Positions 6,848-14,410 are shown, numbered from the stretch's first letter. The stretch: DNA of 18,920 nt from Candidatus Eiseniibacteriota bacterium (GCA_021414165.1 JAIOPA010000502.1:1-18920), one strand, 5' to 3'. The notes: generated by a model not told the origin, from the sequence alone. Program-made: numbers and translations.

Positions 6848-8119
6848 ATGTCGCGCTACTCGCTCTCGCATCTCGCCGACGGCCGTCTGTTCCAGGAACT
6901 CCCGCACATCGCCGCAGTGGATCGCGCCACGACAGCCGACCTGCTGGCGCACTTGGCCGAGGTTGAAGTCCGCGGACTGTTCGCCGTCGCGGGTTACTCG
7001 TCGATGTTCGCGTACTGCACCGAGCACTTGAAGTACTCGGATGCTGCCGCTCACAAGCGCATCACGGCGTGCCGTGTGGCTCACGACCACCCGGTGCTCT
7101 TCGACATGGTGGTCGATGGCCGCATGAGCTTGACCACGATCATCGCGCTGAGCGCGAAGCTGCCCACGCCCGATGCCGCAGGGCTCATCGAGGAGTGCGC
7201 AGGCAAGTCGCGCAGTGAGATCGAGTGGATCCTGGCGAAGCGCTTCCCGAAGCCCGAGATGTTCGAGTGGGGCACGAGCAGTGAGAGCGGCGCGCAGCAG
7301 GCTCCTGACAATTCCGTAAACGGAATCGCCCCGGGGCGATTGGTACCTTCGGAGTCGCAGGAAAGTGGTTCCATCGCCGCGCCAGCGAAGCCCGACGCCA
7401 GACTCACTCCGCTCTCCGAGGACCGCGTCGCGCTCCAGGTCACGATCTCGCGCGCGACACAGCAGAAGCTCGAGCGCGCGAAAGAGCTACTGGGCTACGA
7501 GGTCGCCGCTGGCGATGCTGCCGCTCTGCTCGATCGCGCACTCGATGCACTCATCGTCGAGTTGGAGAAGAAGAAGTACGGCAAGCACACGAAACATCGC
7601 GCCGAGAGCGCCCCCGAGAGTGCCGACCCGCACTACATCCCGAGCGCGATCCGCGAAGAGGTCGCCAAGCGTGACGGCGAGCAGTGCGCGTTCGTGAGCG
7701 ATGACGGCAAGCGGTGCGAGAGCAGACACGCACTCGAGTTCGACCACATCGTGCCCGTGACCAAGGGCGGCGCGACGAACGCCGACAACCTGCGCCTGAT
7801 CTGCCACGCGCACAACCAACTCGAAGCCGACCGCAAGCTGGGCAAGCAGTTCATGAACTCCAAGCGCCGGCCCAAGGCCAGCCCCAAACCCGAACCCAAG
7901 CCCGTCCTCAAGTTCCCTTTCGAAGACGACCTACGAGCCGCACTCACCACGCTCCAGTACACACGGGCCGAGATCAGCATCGGCCTATGCGCCTCGGCCA
8001 GGCTCGCCCCCGAGGCAACGTGCGAGCAACGCATGAAAGCCGCCCTCGAAGCCCTGCGCACCCCGCACGCGAAGAAGCTCGCATTCGCGAAGGCCCCAGC
8101 GAGCGGAGCCCCCGCATGA
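6848..8119 (+). CDS. HNH endonuclease-like protein with helical N-terminus and RuvA-C-like C-terminus
   Basis: The 423-residue product starts at an ATG with GGTGGAG six bases upstream. Residues 1-135 are helical, of the type found before HNH domains in DUF222-like proteins (DLLAHLAEVEVRGL, GYSSMFAYCTEHLKYSD). Residues ~140-185 are a variable linker with two palindromic DNA inserts. Residues ~180-245 are a helical segment, and ~260-335 are the HNH nuclease: YIPSAIREEVAKRDG, C280/C290, EFDHIVPVTKGG (H300), N314-L and CHAHN (C319, H322). All metal and catalytic positions look intact. A basic Pro/Lys linker leads to residues ~358-412 (LRAALTTLQYTRAEISIG ... AALEAL), which resemble the UBA-like third domain of RuvA. 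Likely role: DNA cleavage, target unknown. No methylase or mobile-element partner is adjacent. The HNH call is firm; the tail is tentative. Confidence 0.85.
   Translation: MSRYSLSHLADGRLFQELPHIAAVDRATTADLLAHLAEVEVRGLFAVAGYSSMFAYCTEHLKYSDAAAHKRITACRVAHDHPVLFDMVVDGRMSLTTIIALSAKLPTPDAAGLIEECAGKSRSEIEWILAKRFPKPEMFEWGTSSESGAQQAPDNSVNGIAPGRLVPSESQESGSIAAPAKPDARLTPLSEDRVALQVTISRATQQKLERAKELLGYEVAAGDAAALLDRALDALIVELEKKKYGKHTKHRAESAPESADPHYIPSAIREEVAKRDGEQCAFVSDDGKRCESRHALEFDHIVPVTKGGATNADNLRLICHAHNQLEADRKLGKQFMNSKRRPKASPKPEPKPVLKFPFEDDLRAALTTLQYTRAEISIGLCASARLAPEATCEQRMKAALEALRTPHAKKLAFAKAPASGAPA
7311..7340. repeat. Two abutting palindromes inside the HNH gene linker
   Basis: ATTCCGT-AA-ACGGAAT (7311-7326) overlaps by two bases the perfect 16-bp palindrome ATCGCCCCGGGGCGAT (7325-7340). 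They lie in the variable linker of the HNH protein, and the first one uses AT-ending codons (AAT, GTA, GGA) unlike the surrounding gene. A 16-base part of the second (7324-7339) recurs at 8315-8330. Confidence 0.7.
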
Positions 8120-8142
8120 CAAGCGCGAGCGAAGCGACGCGC

Positions 8143-8300
8143 GCACGAGCACGCGATCGTCGAGCCACCATGCAAGGGAGCGGAGGCGCGGGGCTCGCGT
8201 CGCAGCGGGGCGAGAGCGCAGTCCAGCGACGGGGACCCGCGAGGATAGCGAGCCCCGCGCCTTCGCGGCACGAGCAGGTGTCCGCGATCGCGATCGTCGA
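8143..8300. repeat. Composite repeat element just downstream of the HNH gene
   Basis: A perfect 15-bp inverted repeat (AGGCGCGGGGCTCGC at 8184-8198, complement at 8248-8262, 49 bp apart) is flanked by direct repeats. GCACGAGCA occurs at 8143-8151 and 8268-8276, and CGCGATCGTCGA at 8152-8163 and 8289-8300. A further pair, CGTCGC/GCGACG, can form an inner stem. The whole could fold as one RNA or be a small repetitive (REP/MITE-like) element. It begins 24 bp after the HNH stop codon. Confidence 0.55.
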
Positions 8301-8314
8301 ACCGGGCACAGCGC

Positions 8315-8330
8315 AATCGCCCCGGGGCGA
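8315..8330. repeat. Second copy of the palindrome found in the HNH linker
   Basis: AATCGCCCCGGGGCGA at 8315-8330 is identical to 7324-7339, 991 bp upstream. In this copy the palindrome core is 14 bp (TCGCCCCGGGGCGA). Confidence 0.65.
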
Positions 8331-8356
8331 GCGAATGTGCCATCTCATTCATGCAC

Positions 8357-8393
8357 TCGAGCCGCTGGCCCGATGGATGGCGCAGCGGCTCGA
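8357..8393. terminator. Hairpin between convergent HNH and TPR genes
   Basis: A perfect 11-bp stem TCGAGCCGCTG / CAGCGGCTCGA encloses a 15-nt loop whose ends (GCC/GGC) can pair further. It lies 20 bp downstream of the TPR stop codon on the minus strand, a natural terminator position. No T-run follows. Confidence 0.5.
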
Positions 8394-8413
8394 AGGGGTG
8401 CGGACGGGAGAAG

Positions 8414-9238
8414 CTACTTCGTGAGCGGTGGCGGGGTCTTGCCCGTGGCGCTCATGGTCTTCTCCAGGTTCTGCATGATCAGGTTCTTCATCTCCTCGGG
8501 CGGGTTGGCCTCGAGGGCGCGGTGGAAGTACTCGGTGGCCTGCGCCATCTGCTCGCGGCTCATGGCCACGATGCCCAGATTGAACAGCGCAATGGCCTGC
8601 TTGGGATCGAGCGTGAGCGCGTGCGTGAACAATGTCTCGGCGGCAGCGAACTGGCCGAGGTTGTAGTAGCACACACCCAGATCCACGACCGTGGTGGAGC
8701 GCATGGGGTCCAGACGCATGGCGCTCTTGTAGTGGATGATCGCCTCGCTCCAGTTGGCGGTGTCGTAGAGCACGTTCGCCAGCTCGATGCGCGCCATGAG
8801 ATTGGTGGAGTCGCGCTCGATGGTCTTGCGCGCGAGGTCGGCGCGCTGCTGCAGCTGCGGGTTGGCACCGGCGATGACGGGCTCGTTGGTCTTCTGGAAT
8901 CCCTGAGCGGCGAAGTACAGGATGCCCAGCACCACCGCAACGCCGGCCACGAGCCAGAGTTGCATCTGCACCGGCTGCATGGAGTCGGGCCGGGCGCGGC
9001 GCGGCCGCATGGGGCGCGCACCGGGATCGAAGCCGCGCACCGGGGCGCTCGGCTTGGGGGGCGCAGGCGCCGGCGCAGGCGCAGGCGCCGGCTCCACAGG
9101 CTTCTCGGCCGCGGCCTCACGAGGCTTCGCGGGCGCGGCGGGGATCGCGTCGGTGAGCGGGTAGTTGCAGTGCGAGCAGGCCTCGCCTCCGGCTGGGTTC
9201 AATGCGCCGCAGTCAGGACACAGGACTTGTTCGGACAT
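8414..9238 (-). CDS. Zinc-ribbon, single-TM, TPR-repeat protein
   Basis: The ATG at 9238 is chosen because GAGG lies a few bases upstream and the zinc ribbon begins at once; an in-frame start 11 codons earlier adds only Pro/Arg residues. The 274-residue product has a zinc ribbon with C7-x2-C10 and C21-x2-C24, a low-complexity Ala-Pro stretch (about 50-66), an Arg-rich patch, one membrane segment (about 93-111), and three TPR units (about 147-180, 181-214, 215-248; AIALFNLGIVAMSREQMAQA is typical). With the Cys-rich end likely in the cytoplasm, the TPR part would be periplasmic. TPRs bind proteins; the partner is unknown. It has a candidate -10 box upstream and is convergent with the HNH gene. 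Confidence 0.85.
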   Translation of the reverse strand: MSEQVLCPDCGALNPAGGEACSHCNYPLTDAIPAAPAKPREAAAEKPVEPAPAPAPAPAPPKPSAPVRGFDPGARPMRPRRARPDSMQPVQMQLWLVAGVAVVLGILYFAAQGFQKTNEPVIAGANPQLQQRADLARKTIERDSTNLMARIELANVLYDTANWSEAIIHYKSAMRLDPMRSTTVVDLGVCYYNLGQFAAAETLFTHALTLDPKQAIALFNLGIVAMSREQMAQATEYFHRALEANPPEEMKNLIMQNLEKTMSATGKTPPPLTK

Positions 9239-9534
9239 GGTTCCTCGCGATGGCTCGGGGGCCGCGCGCACGGTGGCGGCGCGCAGGGTCGGTGTTGCAC
9301 GCCGATTCTAGGAGAGCGCACGCGCCACCGCACGCCGCAGCCCCCCTGCCAAGGTCAGGAACGCGTGAAAAGCACATGGTCCATGGGGCCCGTGAGCGCC
9401 TCAACGGCCGCTCCGAAGGGGCTTTCGTGCCCGGGCGCGCTGGATTAGCCTCTCTCCCCCACATCGGGTCCGCGGTCCGCACGTCTGTTGCGCCGCGCGT
9501 CGGCCCCCATCACCGCCCCGGGAGAACTCCCTTC
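9239..9534. other. 296-bp divergent intergenic region (TPR gene / twin phosphohydrolase)
   Basis: No gene is supported. It holds the minus-strand -10 candidate at 9305-9310 and, on the plus strand, TTTCGT (9423-9428) 17 bp before TAGCCT (9446-9451), which could serve the twin phosphohydrolase gene with a leader of about 80 nt. Frames that cross the region upstream of 9535 have no signal-peptide-like start and are treated as chance. Confidence 0.4.
9305..9333 (-). promoter_or_regulatory. Candidate promoter of the TPR gene
   Basis: On the minus strand TAGAAT (9310-9305) matches the -10 consensus at five of six positions and sits about 67 bp before the start codon. The hexamer 17 bp upstream is GTGCGG, not a classical -35, but the same hexamer at the same spacing precedes the -10 box of the lpxH gene. 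Confidence 0.35.
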
Positions 9535-12500
9535 GTGCGTACGTTCCTGCTCCGTTGTCTCGCGCTCTGTCTGGTCACCGCTGGTCTCGCGACGTCCGCT
9601 CATGCCGACCAGCTCACGGTGCGCGTGCTGCACACCACCGACCTGCACGGCGCGCTCAGCGCTTGGGATGACGTGCGCGATGTCGCCGCCCCGCGCGGGC
9701 TCGAGAAGCTCGCCAGCATGATCAGCGCCGCGCGTGCCGACAGCACGCCCACGCTGCTCGTGGATGCGGGCGATGCGTTGTTCGGCAGCGCGCTGGTGCG
9801 CGCCTGGCGCGAGGGCTCGCGGTCCACGAGCGAGCCGGTGATCGCCGCGCTCAATGCGCTCGGCTACGACGCGCTCGCCGTGGGCAATCACGAGTTCGAT
9901 GGCGGCCGCGTGGCGCTCGACTCGGCCCGCGCCCATGCGCGCTTCCCGTTCTTGGCGGCCAACGTGGTCGACGCTCGCACGGGGCGGACGGCGTACGGCA
10001 CGTCGGTGGTGCGCGAGTTCGCGGGCGCGCGCATCGGCATCGTGGGGCTCACCACGCCGGCGGTGCCCATGCTCATGGACACCACGCTGTGCGCGGGCCT
10101 GTTGTTCCTGGATCCCATCGAGACCGCGCGCCGCGAGGTCGCCCGGTTGCGTGGCGCCGAGCGCTGCCAGGCGGTGATCGTGCTGTTCCACTCGGGTCTC
10201 GAGCGCGACCCGGCCGCCAAGGGCGGTGAGGCCAAGCCACGCATCGGCGAGGTGCCCAACGAGAACATGGGTTACCGGCTCGCCTACGAGGTGCAGGGCA
10301 TCGACGCGCTGGTGCTGGGCCACACGCATGTCGTGGTGCCATCGGTCATGATCGGCAAGACGCTCGTGACGCAGGCCGGCCGCAATGGCGAAGCCCTTGG
10401 CCGCATCGAGCTGCGCTTCACGCGCGCCACGCCCATGCAGGAGTGGACGCTCGCCATGGCCGACGCACGCGTGACCAGCGTGACCGACAGCATCGCGACC
10501 GACCCGGGCATGCAGACGCTGGTCGCGCCCTACGCTCAGCAGGCGCGCACGCTGCTCGACGAGGTCGTGGCCAACACGCGCATGGCAATCACCGCACCCG
10601 ATGGCCGCTTCGGCGACAACGTGCTGCTGCAGCTCATCCATCGCTGCCAGCTCGACGCCTCGGGCGCCGACGTGTCGCTGGCGGCCATGTTCGACCCGTC
10701 GCAGCGCATCGAGCCGGGCCCGATCACGCGCCGCGACCTGTTGCGGCTCTACCCTTACGACAACTCGCTCGGTGTGGTGGAGCTGTCGGGTGCGGAACTC
10801 AAGGCCACGCTCGAGCACGCGGCATCGATGCTCAACGACTACGTGTGGGACGGCCGTTCGCCGCTCTTGAAGCCCGAGGCTGCGGGTTATCAGTTCGACA
10901 CCGCCTATGGCGTGGACTACGAGATCGACCTCACGCGGCCGGCGGGCTCACGCATCGTGAACCTGATGTGGAAGGGCAAGCCGCTCGACCCGGCACAGAA
11001 GCTCAAGGTGGTCGCGAACTCCTACCGGTTGGCGGGCGGTGGCGACTATCTGGAGCTGCGCCGTGCGCGGCGTGTGTGGAGCACCAACGCCACCATGCCC
11101 GAGCTGCTGCTGAGCTGGATCAAGAAGCAGGACTCGCTCGGCGCGAATGCCGCGTCGCATTGGACGCTCTTGCCCGAGCACGCCGGCACGCCCGAGCGTG
11201 AGCTGATCGACCGGCTCGCGCGCCAGGGCGTGGCCCCCAAGGCCGATCTCCTGCGCTTCGGCGCACAGCAGCCGGTCCAGCGCCACGAGCTGACGGCGTG
11301 GCTCGATCGCGCGTTCGCGCGCAAGCCCGCGCGGGCCGCTGCCGGCGTGACCGGGACGCCCGCCACCGTCGCCATGGCGCTCGACGCCTGCGAGCGCGCC
11401 GCACGTGCGCAGGGTTACGCGCTCGCCGGCAAGACGTCCGATCCGTCGTTCCGCCGCGGGCTCCTGACCGGCGTCTCGCGAAGTGGCAAGCTCGCGGACA
11501 AGGATCAGCCGCTCACGCGCGCGCAGTGGTTGGGCATGCTGTCGAACCTGCGCTTCCCCACGCTGCACGTGCTCGAGACCACCGACTTCCATGGTGCGAT
11601 CCTGGGCGGCACGCGCGACCGCCGCACCCAACGCCCCACCGGTGGCAGCGCCGCGCTAGCCGCGGCGATTGCAAAAGAGCGCGCCAAGAACCCCGAGGGC
11701 ACGGTGCTGTTGGACGGTGGCGACATCTTCCAGGGCACCATGATCTCGAACCTGCAGTACGGCCGCCCGGTGGTCGAGCAGATGAACGCGCTGGGCTACA
11801 CCGCGGCCGCCGTGGGCAACCATGAGTTCGACTGGGGCATCGACACGCTCGTGAGCCGCGTGCACGGCATGCGCTTCTCGGCCCTCGGCGCCAACATGTT
11901 CGAACGCAAGACCAACAAGCTGCCGCGTTGGGCGCGCAGCGACACCACCGTGCAGCGCCGCGGGCTGCAGGTGGGCATCGTGGGTCTGGCCTACCCCGGC
12001 ACGCCCAGCGTGACGCTGGCCACGAACGTGGCGCACCTGCGCTTCGACGACGACTCGACCGTAGCCGCGCGCGTGAGCCAGCAACTGCGCAAGCGCGGCG
12101 CCGCGGTGGTGCTGGGTGTGGGGCACATCCCCGCCGAGACCGACTCGCTGCGGCGTGCGCGTGGCGATCTGGCGCGGCTCGGCCGCATCACCACGGTCGA
12201 TGCCTGGCTCGGCGGCCACAGCCACAACGTGGTCGATGACACGGTCGAGGGCCGCCCGGTGTTGATCGCCGGTGCGCAGGGCCAGTACCTGGTGGTGCTG
12301 GACCTGGTGGTCGATGCCGTGGCGCGCAAGGTCATCGAGAGCGATGGCCGCGTGGACTTCGTCTACGCCGACTTGCCGGTGGACAGCGCATGGACCGCGC
12401 GCGTCGAGCGCTGGAACGCCAACGTGGCGCCGGTCGCGGCCACGGTGCTGGGCGATCTGGCCACGCCGCTGCACCGCCGCCGGCCCGAGTCCACGATCGG

Positions 12501-13011
12501 CGACTTCATCTGCGACGCCATGCGCGCCAGCACGCAGTCCGACATCGCCCTGCAGAACCCGGGCGGCATGCGCGCCGATATGGACGCAGGCCCCATCACG
12601 CGCGGTGACGTGTACGCGGTGATGCCGTTCGACAACAGCATCGTGACGCTGGAGCTCACCGGCGACCTGGTGAAGCTGGCCATCGAACAGGCATTGCGCG
12701 GCGAGCGCATCACGCAGGTGAGCGGCATCCGGTTCGTGATCGACAACGGCCGGCCCGAGTTGGACAAGCTCACGAATCTCACGCTCGCCGACGGCACGCC
12801 GTTCGACCTGAAGCGGACCTACAAGGTCGCGGTCAACAACTTCATGGCCACGGGCGGCGACCGCTACGACGCGCTCACGCAGGGCAAGAACAAGACCGAC
12901 ACCGGCATCTTGATCCGTGATGCCATGGAGCAGTGGGTCAAGACCCAGTGCGCGGGCGGCAAGACGCTGTCGATCCCGGGCGACGGCCGCATCACGCAGA
13001 CCGGCCGCTAG
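9535..13011 (+). CDS. Secreted twin phosphohydrolase: CpdB-like plus UshA-like 5'-nucleotidase (YfkN-type)
   Basis: The GTG at 9535 has GGAGAA upstream and opens a signal peptide (VRTFLLRC... cleavage likely after AHA-24); the frame extends further up but without such a start. Of 1158 residues, ~27-505 form a calcineurin-like phosphoesterase of CpdB type: TTDLHG (D36, H38), GD near 80, GNHE (117-120), HSGLE, GHTH (262-265), then YPYDNSL, a GVDYEIDLTRP block and NSYR-x-GGG; the UshA NxGGxR motif is absent, as in CpdB. Residues ~678-1155 are UshA-type: TTDFHG (D684, H686), GNHE (761-764), GHSH (894-897), NPGGMR (1008-1013), MPFDNS. Both metal sites look complete. The order matches Bacillus YfkN, which acts on 2',3'-cyclic, 3'- and 5'-nucleotides. 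Residues ~550-672 between them look SLH-like. Likely role: nucleotide and phosphate salvage outside the inner membrane. Confidence 0.9.
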   Translation: MRTFLLRCLALCLVTAGLATSAHADQLTVRVLHTTDLHGALSAWDDVRDVAAPRGLEKLASMISAARADSTPTLLVDAGDALFGSALVRAWREGSRSTSEPVIAALNALGYDALAVGNHEFDGGRVALDSARAHARFPFLAANVVDARTGRTAYGTSVVREFAGARIGIVGLTTPAVPMLMDTTLCAGLLFLDPIETARREVARLRGAERCQAVIVLFHSGLERDPAAKGGEAKPRIGEVPNENMGYRLAYEVQGIDALVLGHTHVVVPSVMIGKTLVTQAGRNGEALGRIELRFTRATPMQEWTLAMADARVTSVTDSIATDPGMQTLVAPYAQQARTLLDEVVANTRMAITAPDGRFGDNVLLQLIHRCQLDASGADVSLAAMFDPSQRIEPGPITRRDLLRLYPYDNSLGVVELSGAELKATLEHAASMLNDYVWDGRSPLLKPEAAGYQFDTAYGVDYEIDLTRPAGSRIVNLMWKGKPLDPAQKLKVVANSYRLAGGGDYLELRRARRVWSTNATMPELLLSWIKKQDSLGANAASHWTLLPEHAGTPERELIDRLARQGVAPKADLLRFGAQQPVQRHELTAWLDRAFARKPARAAAGVTGTPATVAMALDACERAARAQGYALAGKTSDPSFRRGLLTGVSRSGKLADKDQPLTRAQWLGMLSNLRFPTLHVLETTDFHGAILGGTRDRRTQRPTGGSAALAAAIAKERAKNPEGTVLLDGGDIFQGTMISNLQYGRPVVEQMNALGYTAAAVGNHEFDWGIDTLVSRVHGMRFSALGANMFERKTNKLPRWARSDTTVQRRGLQVGIVGLAYPGTPSVTLATNVAHLRFDDDSTVAARVSQQLRKRGAAVVLGVGHIPAETDSLRRARGDLARLGRITTVDAWLGGHSHNVVDDTVEGRPVLIAGAQGQYLVVLDLVVDAVARKVIESDGRVDFVYADLPVDSAWTARVERWNANVAPVAATVLGDLATPLHRRRPESTIGDFICDAMRASTQSDIALQNPGGMRADMDAGPITRGDVYAVMPFDNSIVTLELTGDLVKLAIEQALRGERITQVSGIRFVIDNGRPELDKLTNLTLADGTPFDLKRTYKVAVNNFMATGGDRYDALTQGKNKTDTGILIRDAMEQWVKTQCAGGKTLSIPGDGRITQTGR

Positions 13012-13027
13012 AGCGGCGCTGCAGCAC

Positions 13028-13061
13028 GAAGCCCCCGGTGAGCGGACTCACCGGGGGCTTC
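13028..13061. terminator. Shared hairpin between convergent phosphohydrolase and amidase genes
   Basis: A perfect 15-bp stem GAAGCCCCCGGTGAG / CTCACCGGGGGCTTC closes a CGGA tetraloop, 17 bp from each of the two facing stop codons. Its central position suggests bidirectional use; there is no real T-run (TGTCT on the plus side). Confidence 0.8.
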
Positions 13062-13078
13062 TGTCTGGCCGTGGGCAG

Positions 13079-14311
13079 CTAGCGCGAGCCGTCCGGCCCG
13101 GCCGCCGTGCTGGACGGTTCGGCCGACAGCGTGACGCCCGTCTTGTTGAAGTACTCCCGGATGCCGGTGGCGATCTGATTCGCCATGCGGCTCTGGAACT
13201 TGGGGTCCTTCAACAACAGCACCTCGCGCGGGTTGTTGATGAACGCGGTCTCCACCAGCACGCTGGGGAACTCGACGCTCTTGAGCACCGCGAAGCCGGC
13301 CTGCTTGATGCCGCGCGCCGAGACCCGGCGGTCGGTAGCCACATGATCGAGCAGCGTCTCGGCCAGCAACTGGCTGCGCTCGAGCATGGAGTTGCGCTTC
13401 ACGTCGTAGAGCACGTTCACGACCTCGTCCTGCGCCTGTGGCGCCACACCGCCCAACTGGTCGGCGGCGTTCTCGAGGTCCGCGAGGTCCTGGTCGGCCT
13501 GGTCCGTGGCGCCCTTGAGTGACAGGAAGAACACCTCGGTGCCGCTGCCCGAACCGCGGCGCCGCGACGAGTTGCAGTGGATGCTCACGAACAGATCGGC
13601 TCGCACCTTCTCGGCGATCTTGTAGCGATCGTGGAGCGGGATGAAGAAGTCGGAGTCACGCGTGAGCATGGCACGCACGCCGGGGATGGCATTGAGCGTG
13701 TCGGCCAAGCGGCGGGCCACCGACAGCGTGACGTTCTTCTCGAGAACGCCACCCGGGCCGCGCGCACCCGTGTCCTCGCCACCGTGACCGGCGTCAATGA
13801 CCACGAGTCGCATGCGGTTCTTCTTCTTGGCGGCCGCGATCGTGGCCAGACGCTGATCCTCGCTGGCCTTGGCGCCCGCGCGCTGCACATCGACCACCAC
13901 GCGGAACGGCTTGTCGTCGGCGGCCGCGAGCGTGAACACCTTGAACGTGGCGCCCGGGGTGAGCTGCACCCAGAAGCGCGCACCCGTGGCATCGAGGATG
14001 GAGCGCACGCGCACGATGGCGCTGTCGGCCACATTCAGCTCGCTGGGCACACCGGCGGCCGCGGTGAGGCCAGGAGAAGGCACGGCCACCACGAGCTGCG
14101 GGCCCGTACCGGAGTCCGGCGCGACCGGAGTGACCTCGGCCGTGAAGTCGAACACGACACGCGTGCCGGTGGGCGAAGCCCACGTGCGCATGCCGGTCAG
14201 CTGCAGCGGCGTGGCGGACTGGGCGTGCGCCACCTGCGGCGCGGCGAGCCCGAGCACGGCCATCGAGCCGAGCAGTAGAGCAACGATCCCACGAGTGATC
14301 GAGCGGTGCAT
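13079..14311 (-). CDS. N-acetylmuramoyl-L-alanine amidase (AMIN + Amidase_3)
   Basis: This zinc enzyme cuts the bond between N-acetylmuramic acid and L-alanine in peptidoglycan, typically for daughter-cell separation. The ATG at 14311 has GAGGGA upstream and starts a signal peptide ending at AHA-30; the longer in-frame start adds 26 non-signal residues. Of 410 residues, ~35-145 are an AMIN-like beta domain that targets such enzymes to the envelope. Residues ~168-388 are the Amidase_3 catalytic domain with zinc ligands H176 (VIDAGHGGEDTG), E191 (LEKN) and H245 (SIHCNSS) and catalytic E354 (VLVETAFINN). The segment 265-305, rich in acid and Gln, matches the regulatory helix position seen in AmiB/AmiC, so activation by an EnvC/NlpD-like partner is possible. 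The htrA gene lies 99 bp upstream on the same strand. Confidence 0.94.
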   Translation of the reverse strand: MHRSITRGIVALLLGSMAVLGLAAPQVAHAQSATPLQLTGMRTWASPTGTRVVFDFTAEVTPVAPDSGTGPQLVVAVPSPGLTAAAGVPSELNVADSAIVRVRSILDATGARFWVQLTPGATFKVFTLAAADDKPFRVVVDVQRAGAKASEDQRLATIAAAKKKNRMRLVVIDAGHGGEDTGARGPGGVLEKNVTLSVARRLADTLNAIPGVRAMLTRDSDFFIPLHDRYKIAEKVRADLFVSIHCNSSRRRGSGSGTEVFFLSLKGATDQADQDLADLENAADQLGGVAPQAQDEVVNVLYDVKRNSMLERSQLLAETLLDHVATDRRVSARGIKQAGFAVLKSVEFPSVLVETAFINNPREVLLLKDPKFQSRMANQIATGIREYFNKTGVTLSAEPSSTAAGPDGSR

Positions 14312-14351
14312 GATGAGTCCCTCTGAACCCTTCCCGCCATCCATGGCGTGA

Positions 14352-14378
14352 CGGGAGGCGACACCGCGTCGCCTCCCG
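14352..14378 (-). terminator. Hairpin between htrA and the amidase gene
   Basis: An 11-bp perfect stem CGGGAGGCGAC / GTCGCCTCCCG with a 5-nt loop lies 32 bp after the htrA stop and about 40 bp before the amidase start. It may end or weaken htrA transcription into the amidase gene. No T-run follows on the minus strand. Confidence 0.5.
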
Positions 14379-14410
14379 CCCGAGTCCAACGCCTTTTACA
14401 GCCTCGAACG

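Noticed and set aside
6848..8119. Restriction-modification or defence island around the HNH gene
   Set aside because: No methyltransferase, helicase, toxin or other defence gene lies on either side; the neighbours are metabolic and envelope genes.
6848..8300. IscB/OMEGA-type or HEARO RNA-guided nuclease, suggested by an HNH gene beside a structured repeat
   Set aside because: The protein has no RuvC motifs or bridge helix and the HNH lies near the C-terminus, not inserted in a RuvC domain; the repeat lies 3' of the gene. The element is reported only as unexplained structure.
9050..9100. GGCGCA tandem repeat as a possible short-repeat array
   Set aside because: It simply codes the Ala-Pro stretch of the TPR protein; there are no spacers, so it is not CRISPR-like.
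9202..9534. N-terminal extension of the twin phosphohydrolase frame
   Set aside because: The 111 extra residues are low in hydrophobic pattern and precede an internal signal peptide, which must be near the true N-terminus; a GGAGAA site lies just before the GTG at 9535.
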